Below, piece by piece: positions 6,912 to 15,141 of a stretch of DNA of 31,667 nucleotides; position 1 is the stretch's first letter; each line of letters opens with the position of its first letter. The notes beneath the pieces are model-generated. The model searched no databases and was not told the origin of the DNA. It worked only from the letters and a program-made list of their open reading frames with translations. Position numbers and translations under genes: made by a program. Location: assembly GCA_042408925.1 (NCBI GenBank), contig JBHOQO010000003.1, forward strand, positions 1 to 31,667. Reading direction: 5' to 3'. Source of the stretch: BPIH01 sp042408925. GTDB taxonomy: Bacteria; Chloroflexota; Limnocylindria; Limnocylindrales; CSP1-4.

Positions 6912-9674
6912 CTACCTCGACAGCTGGAGCTCGGCGCGGAGCGTCCCGTCGCCCGGCCGCTCCTCGATACGGAAGCCGACCCGCTCGGCGATCCGCCGCA
7001 TCCCGACGTTGTCGCCGAGCATCTCGGCACAGATCCGCTCCAGCCCCTCGGCCCGGGCGATCTCGACCAGCCGCCGCAACAACTCGGTCCCGATCCCCCG
7101 CCGCTGCCAGCGGTCGGCGACGAGGATCGCGAACTCGGCGGCCGGCACCGCATGCGCCTTGGACAGCCGCCCGACAGCCGCGATCTCCGACTCGCCCGTC
7201 GCCGGGTCGCGGCGCTCGGCGACGAGGGCGATCTCGCGGTCGTAATCGTTGAAGCAGATCCGGACGAGCCGGTCGTGGGCGATCCGTTCGGTCAGCCCGA
7301 GGTGGGCGAAGTAGCGGGCGTAGACCGTCTCCTCCGAGAGGGCCTGATGGAAGCGAACCATCGCCGGCTCGTCCTCGGGCCGGATCGGGCGGAGGACGAG
7401 CTCGGTCCCGTCGGCGGCCGTCCACGTCCCGACGTACTGTCGCGGATACGGTCGGATCGCCAGGCGCGGCAGCTCCGCCTCGGTCACACCCGGATCGTGA
7501 AGGACGATCCGGGCGTCGAGAGCGATCAGCCGCTCGGGTGAGGCGAGGAGCGGGTTGATGTCGATCTCCCGGATCCAGCGCTGCTCGACGACGAGGAGGC
7601 TGAAGCGGACGAGGAGCTCCTCGAGGGCCGCCTGATCGATCGGCCGCCGGCCGCGGATCCCGGCGAAGGCCTTGGAGATCGTCGTTCGCTCGATCATCCG
7701 GCGGGCGAGGGTCGTGTTGAGCGGCGGCAGGCCGAGGCTTCGATCCCGGAAGAGCTCGACGAGCTGGCCGCCCATCCCGAAGAGGAGGACCGGCCCGAAC
7801 TGGTCGTCGATGGACGAGCCGAGGATGAGCTCGTAGCCGGTGTAGTTGATCATCGGCTGGACCGTCACGCCCTCGAAGTGCTCCCGGCCTCGGCGCTCGG
7901 TCACCGCCGCCTCGATCTGCCGGTACGCAGCCCGGACCGCGGCGGCATCCTGGAGGTTGAGGACGACCCCGCCGACGTCGGTCTTGTGGGTGATCGTGTG
8001 GCTGTAGAGCTTGACGACGACCGGGTAGCCGATCGCCTCGGCCGCGGCAACCGCCTCCTCCTCGGTCCGGGCGACCCGGGTCTCGGTGATCGGGATCCCG
8101 TAGGCCGAGAGGACCGCCTTCGACTCGACCTCGGTAAGGAGCGTCCGCCCCTCCGCCCGCGCCGACTCGACGACGGCCGCCGCCCGGGCCCGATCGACGA
8201 CCCGCTCCTCGTCGGCCGGGAGCGAGGGGGTCTCGTAGAGGGCCCGGAGGTCCTGGGCCGAACGCCACAGGTAGTTGAACATCTCGACCGCCGTGTCGGG
8301 GTAGTCGAAGGTCGGGATCCCGGCCCGGCGGAGGATGTTCGCCCCGGTCTCCACCTCGGCGCCGCCCATCCAGGAGGCGAGGACCGGCTTGGCGTCGATC
8401 CGAGCGTAGGCCGTCAGCGCCTCGGCCGTCCGGGTCGGGTCGGTCATCGCCTGGGGCGTGAGGATGACGAGGAGGCCGTCGGAGCCGGGATCGCGGGCGG
8501 CGATCTCGAGGGCCTTCGCGTACCGCTCGGGCGGCGCGTCGCCGATGATGTCGATCGGGTTGTTGTGGCTCCAGGTCGGCGGCAAGACCGCGTCGAGGGC
8601 GGCCATCGTCTCCGGGGCGAGCTCGGCGAGGCGGCCGCCGCCGGCGACGAGGGCGTCGGTGGCGATGACGCCGGGGCCGCCGGCGTTCGTCACGATCGTC
8701 AAGCGCGGCCCGGCCGGGCGCGGCTGCTTGGCGAGGACCTCGGCCATGCCGAAGAGGTCGCTGATCCGATCGACCCGGAGGACGCCGACGCGGCGGAAGG
8801 CGGCGGCGAGGACCTCGTCCGAGCCGGTCAGCGAGCCGGTGTGGGAGGCCGCGGCCCGGGCGGCCTCGGCGGTCCGACCCGGCTTGATGACGATGATCGG
8901 CTTCGTGAGGGCGACCTCCCGGGCGGCCGACAGGAAGGAGCGGGCATCGCCGATGGTCTCCATGTAGATGACGATGCTCTCGGTGTTCGGGTCGTCGCCG
9001 AGGTAGTAGATGACGTCGCCCCAGCCGACGTCGAGCATCGAACCGAGGGAGACGACGGAGCTGAAGCCGACCCCTTCGCGGGCGCTCCAGTCGAGGACGG
9101 CGGTCAGGAGGGCGCCCGACTGGCTGACGAAGCCGACCGAGCCGGCCTTCGCCATCCCGGCGGCGAAGGTCGCGTTCAGCCCCGAGATCGGGTTCATGAC
9201 CCCGAGGCAGTTCGGGCCGACGACCCGGATCCGGGCCCGCCGGGCGATCTCAAGGACTCGCTCCTCGAGGGCGGCGCCGGCGGGGCCGATCTCCTTGAAG
9301 CCGGCGGAGATGATGATGACGCCCCGGACGCCGACGGCGGCGCACTCCTCCATGAGGCCGGGGGCCGTCTCGGCGGGGGTGACGATGACGGCGAGATCGA
9401 TGGGGTCGGGGACGGCCGCGAGATTCGGGTAGGCCTTGACGCCGAGGACGCTCGAGCGCTTCGGGTTGACCGGGAAGACGGTGCCGCCGAAGGGGCTCGA
9501 GATCAGGTTCCAGAGGACGGTCCGGCCGACGCTGCCGTCCTTTTCAGTCGCCCCGACGACGGCGACCGAGCGGGGTCGAAAGATCGGGTCGAGGGGATGG
9601 CGGCCGAGGCGGTAGACGTCGGAGGCGCGGTCTTCGGCGCGCCGGGGCAGGATCGTCATCGTCGGGCTGATCAT
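6912..9674 (-). CDS. ADP-forming acyl-CoA synthetase fused to a GNAT acetyltransferase (Pat/PatZ-like)
   Basis: The 920-residue protein has the Pat (PatZ/Pka) architecture: an N-terminal CoA-binding Rossmann domain (about 25-155, PIFRPRSVAVVGATEKDGSV), a succinyl-CoA-ligase-like domain (about 165-450), an ATP-grasp domain (about 490-710, YPVVVKLYSHTITHKTDVGG), and a C-terminal GNAT domain (about 755-920, acetyl-CoA loop RWQRRGIGTELLRRL). Pat proteins acetylate lysines of acetyl-CoA synthetase and other enzymes. Here the segment AAASHTGSLTGSDE keeps a histidine (residue 278) at the place of the phospho-histidine of archaeal ADP-forming acetyl-CoA synthetases, so the synthetase part may be active. 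The ATG at 9674 has GAGGA 8 nt upstream. It is divergent from the oxidoreductase at 9903. Confidence 0.9.
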   Translation of the reverse strand: MISPTMTILPRRAEDRASDVYRLGRHPLDPIFRPRSVAVVGATEKDGSVGRTVLWNLISSPFGGTVFPVNPKRSSVLGVKAYPNLAAVPDPIDLAVIVTPAETAPGLMEECAAVGVRGVIIISAGFKEIGPAGAALEERVLEIARRARIRVVGPNCLGVMNPISGLNATFAAGMAKAGSVGFVSQSGALLTAVLDWSAREGVGFSSVVSLGSMLDVGWGDVIYYLGDDPNTESIVIYMETIGDARSFLSAAREVALTKPIIVIKPGRTAEAARAAASHTGSLTGSDEVLAAAFRRVGVLRVDRISDLFGMAEVLAKQPRPAGPRLTIVTNAGGPGVIATDALVAGGGRLAELAPETMAALDAVLPPTWSHNNPIDIIGDAPPERYAKALEIAARDPGSDGLLVILTPQAMTDPTRTAEALTAYARIDAKPVLASWMGGAEVETGANILRRAGIPTFDYPDTAVEMFNYLWRSAQDLRALYETPSLPADEERVVDRARAAAVVESARAEGRTLLTEVESKAVLSAYGIPITETRVARTEEEAVAAAEAIGYPVVVKLYSHTITHKTDVGGVVLNLQDAAAVRAAYRQIEAAVTERRGREHFEGVTVQPMINYTGYELILGSSIDDQFGPVLLFGMGGQLVELFRDRSLGLPPLNTTLARRMIERTTISKAFAGIRGRRPIDQAALEELLVRFSLLVVEQRWIREIDINPLLASPERLIALDARIVLHDPGVTEAELPRLAIRPYPRQYVGTWTAADGTELVLRPIRPEDEPAMVRFHQALSEETVYARYFAHLGLTERIAHDRLVRICFNDYDREIALVAERRDPATGESEIAAVGRLSKAHAVPAAEFAILVADRWQRRGIGTELLRRLVEIARAEGLERICAEMLGDNVGMRRIAERVGFRIEERPGDGTLRAELQLSR

Positions 9675-9889
9675 CGCAGGATTCCTCGTCGCTCGGGCGA
9701 GCCGCGGTCGCTTCTCGGGGGCAGGGTTCGATGGCTCGGGGCCGGCCGGGACCCCCGCGATGCCCGGTGGGCCGTCCCCATTGGAGCGCGGTTCCCCGCC
9801 CAAGGTGAGGGGGAGATGGCCCGTTGTCGACGGCCGCCCGGCCCGTTCCCGACGGTCCGCCTGGCGCCGGTAGAACGGGACCCCGTCGG

Positions 9890-9895
9890 TATCCT
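9890..9895 (+). promoter_or_regulatory. -10 box of the oxidoreductase gene (leaderless type)
   Basis: TATCCT ends 7 nt before the ATG at 9903. The GGAAGG between them is only 1 nt from the ATG, too close to serve as a ribosome binding site, which supports a leaderless start. Confidence 0.5.
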
Positions 9896-9902
9896 GGAAG
9901 GC

Positions 9903-10844
9903 ATGGAACAGATCAAGTTCGGCGCCCTCTGCTGGAACCAGTACACCGACTGGCCGAGCCTCCGCGAGGCCGGCATCCGGGCCGACCGGCTCGGCTACGA
10001 CACCCTCTGGACCTGGGACCACCTCTACCCGATCGTCGGCGATTCGCGGGGCCCGATCCTCGAGGGCTGGCTCGTCCTCGCCGGCTGGGCGGCGGCGACG
10101 GAACGGGTCCGGATCGGGCTCATGGTCGGGGCGAACACGTTCCGAAACCCGGCCCTCGTCGCGAAGATGGCGACGACCCTCGACCACCTCTCCGGCGGCC
10201 GGGCGATCCTCGGGATCGGGGCGGCCTGGTTCGAGGAGGAGCATGTCGGCTTCGGGATCGATTTCGGGTCCGGCCCTCCGGAGCGGCTCCGCTGGCTCGG
10301 CGAGGCCCTCCCGATCATGCGCGGCATGCTCGACGGGACCGAGCCGACGGCGACCGGACCGCGGTATCGGAGCCGGGCGACCCGGAACCTCCCGCCGCCG
10401 ATCCAGCGCCACCTGCCGATCTGCGTCGGGGGCGGCGGGGAGCGGGTGACCCTCAAGCTCGTCGCCCGCTGGGCGGACATGAACAACGTCGGGGGCGGGA
10501 TCGAGAGCGTTCGGCGCAAGGAGGCGATCCTCCGCCAGCACTGCGAGGCGGTCGGCCGCGACCATCGGGAGATCGAGCGGACGACCGGGATCGGGGTCGT
10601 CGTCATCCGGGACAGCCGGGCCGAGGCGGAGCGGGTCTTCCGCTCGCTCTTCGACCACAACGGCCGGGGCCGGTTGTGGGAGAACCAGCCGGTGGGGACG
10701 CCGGAGGACGTGGCCGAGATGCTGGCGCCGTACCTGGAGATCGGGTACCGCCATTTTGTCGCCGGCTTCCCCGCGCCCTACGACGAGGAGTCGATGGTCC
10801 GGCTCGTGTCGGAGGTCAAGCCGCGGCTCGAGCGGGGCGGCTGA
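9903..10844 (+). CDS. LLM-class, probably F420-dependent, oxidoreductase
   Basis: A 313-residue bacterial-luciferase-like TIM barrel. It opens with MEQIKFGALCWNQYTDWPSL, then ADRLGYDTLWTWDHLYPIVG, and contains HLSGGRAILGIGAAWFEEEH and the late LPICVGGGGERVTLKLVARWADMNN. These are the characteristic strands of the LLM F420-dependent subgroup. Such enzymes move hydride between F420H2 (or FMNH2) and small organic substrates in the cytoplasm; the substrate is not predictable. An open frame extends upstream to 7878, but that part is the shadow of the synthetase gene. The ATG at 9903 fits the conserved N-terminus and the -10 box. It is divergent from the Pat-like gene across 228 bp. Confidence 0.9.
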   Translation: MEQIKFGALCWNQYTDWPSLREAGIRADRLGYDTLWTWDHLYPIVGDSRGPILEGWLVLAGWAAATERVRIGLMVGANTFRNPALVAKMATTLDHLSGGRAILGIGAAWFEEEHVGFGIDFGSGPPERLRWLGEALPIMRGMLDGTEPTATGPRYRSRATRNLPPPIQRHLPICVGGGGERVTLKLVARWADMNNVGGGIESVRRKEAILRQHCEAVGRDHREIERTTGIGVVVIRDSRAEAERVFRSLFDHNGRGRLWENQPVGTPEDVAEMLAPYLEIGYRHFVAGFPAPYDEESMVRLVSEVKPRLERGG

Positions 10845-10949
10845 GCGGATGGGGCTTGCGGGGCGGCCGAGCGGCTGGCGTCGGGCGGCCCCGCGACCGA
10901 CGGACCAAGGTGGCGGCGACCGTCCGGCGCGCCGACGGCGAAGGTCGCG

Positions 10950-10955
10950 TACCCT
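10950..10955 (+). promoter_or_regulatory. -10 box of the PLL-like gene
   Basis: TACCCT in GCGTACCCTGCCC predicts a leader of about 40 nt before the ATG at 11003. Confidence 0.45.
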
Positions 10956-11002
10956 GCCCGGATCGAGCCGTCCGCGGGACGGAGCCGAACGAGGGCAGCA
11001 CG

Positions 11003-11404
11003 ATGCGACGATTGGCGGCGGTCTCGCCACGGGCGGGCCGGATCGACATCTTCTGGGTCGACGCCGACGGGGCGCTCTGGCACCGGGTCGGCGACAGCGA
11101 CACCTGGTCGGACCCCGAGGCCCTCGGTGGGACCCTGGCCTCGGGGCCGGCGGTCACGGCGTGGGCGCCCGACGAGCTCGAGGTCTTCGCCGTCTTCCCC
11201 GACGGCGAGCTGTGGGACCGCTACTGGGACGGCGCGGCATGGCATCCGTGGGAGAGTCTCGGCGGCGACCTCGATCCGGCGGGACAGCCGGCGGCGTCGT
11301 CCGCGGGACCCGACCGGATCGACGTCGTCGCGCCGGGGCGCGACGGGCGGATCTGGCATCGGTACTGGGACGGGACGCGCTGGGTTCCCTGGGAGCAGCT
11401 CTGA
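11003..11404 (+). CDS. Short PLL/DUF346-type beta-propeller (lectin-like) protein
   Basis: A 133-residue protein made of about three tandem repeats with the signature 'LWHR-x-W-DG-x-W-x-W-ESLGG': GALWHRVGDSDTWSDPEALG (about 28-47), GELWDRYWDGAAWHPWESLG (about 73-92) and GRIWHRYWDGTRWVPWEQL at the end. These are the blade repeats of PLL-like propeller lectins (DUF346), which bind fucose and related sugars. Full propellers have about seven blades, so this is a partial set that would need to oligomerise or is a remnant. No signal peptide is visible. The ATG has GAGGG 7 nt upstream and a -10 box at 10950. Family assignment is good; the function in this cell is unknown. Confidence 0.8.
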   Translation: MRRLAAVSPRAGRIDIFWVDADGALWHRVGDSDTWSDPEALGGTLASGPAVTAWAPDELEVFAVFPDGELWDRYWDGAAWHPWESLGGDLDPAGQPAASSAGPDRIDVVAPGRDGRIWHRYWDGTRWVPWEQL

Positions 11405-11474
11405 CGTGCGGCCCGGATCGGCGGCGACCCGTCGTGACGCCGGCGCCGATAAGTCCGGAATAAGCACCGCCCGA

Positions 11475-11480
11475 TAGCCT
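11475..11480 (+). promoter_or_regulatory. Possible -10 box of comEA
   Basis: TAGCCT in CCCGATAGCCTCCG would give a leader of about 105 nt before the ATG at 11594. The rest of 11405-11593 shows no recognisable riboswitch. Confidence 0.3.
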
Positions 11481-11593
11481 CCGCCCCAGACGTCCGCCCG
11501 CAGCGGTCGTGCCCCCGCCGCGGTCGGACGTCGATCGTGTCTCGTTCTTTCGATGCCCCTCCGCCGGGGGCCCGTTCCCGCCGGGAGGGTGCC

Positions 11594-12331
11594 ATGATCG
11601 ACCGCGACGGAGCACCGCCGTGGCGCGTCCTCGAGCACCCGGCGCGCGGCGCCCGCTCCGACCGGGCGGACCTCGGCGTCGGGTCGGACGCGACCTCCCG
11701 ACCGACCGACGGCGGCGGAGTGGACCACCGGCTCGTCGCCGTCGGGGTCGTCGTCGCGTCCCTCCTCGCCGCGGGCGCGTTCGTCGTCGCCGGGGCGCCG
11801 GAGCCGTCGGTCCGCGTCGAGACGGCGGGGTCGGGCTCGACCGCGACGGCCTCGGCCGTGCCGGGCGGTTCGGCCGACGAGATCGTCGTCGACGTCGGCG
11901 GGGCGGTGCGCCGACCCGGCATCGTCCGCCTCCCGGCCGGGAGCCGGGTCGCCGACGCGATCGCGGCGGCCGGCGGCTTCGGACCCCGGGTCGACGGCGA
12001 GCGGGTCGAACGGGAGCTCAACCTCGCCGCCCGGCTCGCCGACGGCGACCACCTCCACGTGCCCTCGCGGGACGACCCGCCTGTCAGCCCGACCGGCGGC
12101 GCACCGGCGAGCGGCCGGCCGGGATCCTCGGGCGCGACGAGCCTCCTCGATCTCAATTCGGCGACCGCAGCCGAGCTCGAGGCGTTGCCGGGCATCGGAC
12201 CGGTGACGGCGGCGAAGATCGTTGCGGCCCGCGAGGAGGCCCGGTTCGCCTCCGTCGACGACCTTCGGACCCGGAAGCTCGTCGGTCAGGCCACCTTCGA
12301 GAAGATCCGGGACCTCGTCACGGTCCGCTGA
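11594..12331 (+). CDS. comEA: ComEA-type DNA-uptake protein (SLBB + HhH)
   Basis: A 245-residue membrane-anchored DNA receptor of the natural-transformation pathway. A single membrane segment lies at about 45-67 (RLVAVGVVVASLLAAGAFVV). An SLBB domain follows at about 97-157 (VVDVGGAVRRPGIVRLPAGS ... DGDHLHVP), and a helix-hairpin-helix DNA-binding domain closes it (about 183-245: LLDLNSATAAELEALPGIGP, VTAAKIVAAREEARF). The linker is Gly/Pro/Ser-rich. Outside the cell it binds double-stranded DNA and hands one strand to ComEC. The ATG at 11594 has GGAGGG 4 nt upstream; an earlier in-frame start at 11537 is not needed. comEC begins 10 nt after its stop, so the two form an operon. Confidence 0.95.
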   Translation: MIDRDGAPPWRVLEHPARGARSDRADLGVGSDATSRPTDGGGVDHRLVAVGVVVASLLAAGAFVVAGAPEPSVRVETAGSGSTATASAVPGGSADEIVVDVGGAVRRPGIVRLPAGSRVADAIAAAGGFGPRVDGERVERELNLAARLADGDHLHVPSRDDPPVSPTGGAPASGRPGSSGATSLLDLNSATAAELEALPGIGPVTAAKIVAAREEARFASVDDLRTRKLVGQATFEKIRDLVTVR

Positions 12332-12341
12332 GCCGACGGCC

Positions 12342-15125
12342 GTGCCTCGGATCGGCTGGCTCGCCGTCGGCGTCGCTGCCGCCGCCCTCGCCATCGGTTC
12401 CCTCGACGTCGGAGGCGGCCCGGCGATGGTCTTCGGCGGGACCGCCCTCGTCATGGCAGGAGTCGTCTCGGGCTCCAGGCCGGCCAGGGTCCGGCCCGGC
12501 GGGTTCGTGCTCCTCGGGGCCGGCATCCTCCTCCTGCGGGTCGGCGTCGCCGGCGGGCCCGCGCCGACCGGCACGCCCGACCCCGGCGGACCGTGGATCG
12601 GGATCGTCGAGGGCCTCGACCCGCCGCGGGACGGGCGGCAGCGGGCCGTGCTGCGACTCGATCCGGCCTCCACGCGGGTCCTCGCCGATGTCCCGCCGGA
12701 GCCCCGTCTCGCCCCCGGCGACATCGTCGAGGTCGAGGGTCGCCTGCGGCCGCCTCCGGAGGGCCCCTACGGCGACTACCTCCGCCGAAGCGGTCTCGTT
12801 GCCACCCTGACGGCGCAGCGACACGAGCGGCTCAGACGCGTCGGCGGGCCGGCGGCCGCCCTCGACGACGTCCGGACGGCGGCGGTCGAGGGTCTGGCCC
12901 GGGCGCTCCCGGAGCCCGAGGCCGGCCTCGCTGCGGGGATCCTCGTCGGGCGTCGGGAGCGGATCGACCGCGCCGTCGCCGCGGACTTCGCGACCGCCGG
13001 GCTCAGCCACATCGTCGCCATCTCGGGCTGGAACATCGCGATCGTCGGCGCGGCGGTCGGCACCCTCGCTCGGCGGGCGAGTCGACGGCGCCGGGCCTGG
13101 CTCACCATCGCCGCCGTCGGCGGCTACGTCGCCTTCGTCGGTCCCTCCGCCTCGGTCGTCCGGGCGGCCGTGATGGCCCTCGTCGTCCTCCTCGCCCGGA
13201 TTGCGGGCCGGGGAGCGCAGGCCGCCGGGGCCCTCGCCGTCACGGTCGTCGCCCTCCTCCTCGTCGATCCGGCCTTCGCCCGCGACGCCGGGTTCCAGCT
13301 CTCGGTCGCGGCGACGGCGGGCCTCCTTCGCTGGGCGACGCCGCTCTCGGAACGGCTCCACCTTCTCGCCGGTGGCCGGCTCCCGGGGTGGCTCACCGAG
13401 ACCCTCGCGGTCTCCCTCGCCGCCCAGTTCGCAACCCTCCCGCTCGTCGTCGCCGCGTTTGGCCGGATCTCCCTCGTCGCGCCGGCCGCCAACCTCGTCG
13501 TCGTCCCCCTCGTGCCGATGGCCATGGGGCTCGGCGGGATCGCGCTCCTCGGCGGCGTCGTCGGCGGCCTCGGTGCCCCGGCCGTGGCGACGGCCGCCGG
13601 GCTGCCGGGATGGGTCGTCCTGCGGGTCGTCGTCGAGACGGCGCACGCCGCCGCGACGCTGCCGTTCGCCAGCCTCGCGGTCGCCGAGCCCCTCGGCCTC
13701 GGCATCGGGCTCGCCGCCGGGGTCGGCGTCCTCGCCGTCGCGGCATCACGGCCGGGAGCGGTGCCGCGCGGCACGCTGCGGTCCGGCCGTGACGCCCTCG
13801 CGGAGGTCGGCAGCCCGCGTCGGGACCATGGGACCGGAACCGACCGGCGGCGCCGCCGGCGCCTGGGGCTGCTCGCCGTCGTCCCGCTCGTCGCCGCCGT
13901 GCTCGCCGGCGCCTACCGCCCGGGCGGCGAGCCGCATCTCGTCGTCTTCGACGTCGGGCAGGGGGACGCGATCCTCGTCGAAGGCGGCAGCGGCGGACGA
14001 CTCCTTGTCGACGGCGGCCCCGATCCGGCGCGCCTGCTGCGGCTCCTCGACGCCCGGATCCCGCCTTGGGATCGGCGAATCGACGTCGTCGTCGTCACCC
14101 ACCCCCACGAGGACCACGTCGCGGGGCTCCCGACGCTCCTCGGCCGCTACCGGGTCGGGGCGATCCTGACGAACGGCATGACCGGTCCCGGTCCGGCGGC
14201 GACGACCCTCGCCGGACTCCTCGCCTCGGACCGGCGTGCGGCGACCCTCGGCGCGGGCGACCGCCTCGAGGTCGACGCCGTCGCCCTCGACGTCCTCTGG
14301 CCGCTCCCGGGCACGGTCCCGTCGAGCGCGCCCGACACGGGGCGCCAGATCAACGACGCCTCGATCGTCCTCCTCGGGACGGTCGGGCGCCATCGCTTCC
14401 TCCTCATGGGTGACGCCGAGGACGACGTGGATCCGCTGCTCCTGGCTCGTGGTCTGCCGCGCGTCGACGTCCTCAAGGTCGCCCACCACGGGAGCCGGAC
14501 GGCGACGAGCGCGGCCTTCCTCCAGACGGTCCGGCCGGCCGTCGCGGTCGTCTCCGTCGGGGCCGACAACCCGTACGGCCACCCGGCCCCCGAGACGCTT
14601 GCCCGCCTCCGGGACGTCGGGGCTCGGGTCCTGCGGACCGACGAGGTCGGGGCGGTCGAGGTCGTGCTCCGGCCCCGGGCCGTCGAGGTCGCATCGGCGG
14701 CCGGCATCGAGGAGTTCGGCGCCGATCGGGCGGCGGAGGCGGCCGCTGCCGGCCGTGCCTCGCCTCCCGCGGCCCGAGCGGGGGCCACGCCGCGGGCCGG
14801 AGCCGGCGGGGCCGACGGCTCCGGCAATCAGCGGGCCGCCGCGGTCGGGTACGATCCGGACGATGCGGCTCCGCGGCTCGGCAGACCCGACGACCCACTC
14901 CGCCGCCTCCCCGTGGTACCGGACGGCGACGGCGGTGCGGGCCGCGCTGCGCGATCGTCGACGCGGCGCCGCGGCCGCCCCGTCGGAACCGGTGCCCGAC
15001 GGACCCTCGCGAGGCGGGGGATCCGCCGGCTCGGGGCGGTGGAGCGGCGCCGGATTCGCGGCGATCCCGCCACGTTCGCAAGCCGGGCGCCGCCGGCCCC
15101 GCGGCGGGTCGTCGCCGGCCGCTGA
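12342..15125 (+). CDS. comEC: ComEC/Rec2 DNA-translocation channel with metallo-beta-lactamase-like domain
   Basis: The inner-membrane pore that takes up single-stranded DNA during transformation. The order is an N-terminal membrane/OB region (1-170), a Competence domain with many membrane helices (about 190-460; GLSHIVAISGWNIAIVGAAV near 220), and a metallo-beta-lactamase-like domain (about 525-780) with VVTHPHEDHVAGLP (HxHxDH at 587-592), VAHHGSRTATS, and the closing VGAVEVVLRP. The frame continues about 150 further residues of Ala/Arg/Pro/Gly-rich sequence beyond the last conserved strand, longer than usual. A second frame in that tail (14863-15141) may be a separate gene. The GTG at 12342 lacks a strong ribosome binding site and is probably coupled to comEA. 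It is followed by holA, a common neighbourhood. Confidence 0.93.
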   Translation: MPRIGWLAVGVAAAALAIGSLDVGGGPAMVFGGTALVMAGVVSGSRPARVRPGGFVLLGAGILLLRVGVAGGPAPTGTPDPGGPWIGIVEGLDPPRDGRQRAVLRLDPASTRVLADVPPEPRLAPGDIVEVEGRLRPPPEGPYGDYLRRSGLVATLTAQRHERLRRVGGPAAALDDVRTAAVEGLARALPEPEAGLAAGILVGRRERIDRAVAADFATAGLSHIVAISGWNIAIVGAAVGTLARRASRRRRAWLTIAAVGGYVAFVGPSASVVRAAVMALVVLLARIAGRGAQAAGALAVTVVALLLVDPAFARDAGFQLSVAATAGLLRWATPLSERLHLLAGGRLPGWLTETLAVSLAAQFATLPLVVAAFGRISLVAPAANLVVVPLVPMAMGLGGIALLGGVVGGLGAPAVATAAGLPGWVVLRVVVETAHAAATLPFASLAVAEPLGLGIGLAAGVGVLAVAASRPGAVPRGTLRSGRDALAEVGSPRRDHGTGTDRRRRRRLGLLAVVPLVAAVLAGAYRPGGEPHLVVFDVGQGDAILVEGGSGGRLLVDGGPDPARLLRLLDARIPPWDRRIDVVVVTHPHEDHVAGLPTLLGRYRVGAILTNGMTGPGPAATTLAGLLASDRRAATLGAGDRLEVDAVALDVLWPLPGTVPSSAPDTGRQINDASIVLLGTVGRHRFLLMGDAEDDVDPLLLARGLPRVDVLKVAHHGSRTATSAAFLQTVRPAVAVVSVGADNPYGHPAPETLARLRDVGARVLRTDEVGAVEVVLRPRAVEVASAAGIEEFGADRAAEAAAAGRASPPAARAGATPRAGAGGADGSGNQRAAAVGYDPDDAAPRLGRPDDPLRRLPVVPDGDGGAGRAARSSTRRRGRPVGTGARRTLARRGIRRLGAVERRRIRGDPATFASRAPPAPRRVVAGR
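14850..14855 (+). promoter_or_regulatory. Possible internal -10 box before holA
   Basis: TACGAT ends exactly 7 nt before the ATG at 14863, the same spacing as other leaderless starts here. It would give holA its own transcript from inside the comEC tail. Confidence 0.3.
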
Positions 15126-15141
15126 CCCGACACCGGAATGA
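14863..15141 (+). CDS. Possible 92-residue protein overlapping the comEC tail and holA start
   Basis: This frame starts with an ATG 7 nt after TACGAT and ends in a TGA that overlaps holA's ATG (ATGA at 15138-15141), as expected for translational coupling. Codon third positions are rich in G/C, but so are those of the overlapping comEC tail. The product is Arg/Pro/Gly/Ser-rich, with one helix-like stretch (SPWYRTATAVRAALRDRRRG), and matches no family known to me. It may be real or a by-product of high GC. Confidence 0.3.
   Translation: MRLRGSADPTTHSAASPWYRTATAVRAALRDRRRGAAAAPSEPVPDGPSRGGGSAGSGRWSGAGFAAIPPRSQAGRRRPRGGSSPAADPTPE

Noticed and set aside
6002..7541. Long open frames on both strands through the repeats, coding SSYGVT- and MSSYGV-type peptides
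   Set aside because: They are translations of the ~51-bp repeat; 51 is a multiple of three, so the frame stays open. No start signals, and the two 50-bp steps would shift frame between units.
7878..9902. Upstream extension of the oxidoreductase frame
   Set aside because: Antisense to the synthetase gene; conserved LLM sequence begins only at 9903.
9675..11030. N-terminal extension of the synthetase/acetyltransferase frame to 1372 codons
   Set aside because: The extra part is antisense to the oxidoreductase gene; the ATG at 9674 has a good ribosome binding site and matches the family's start.
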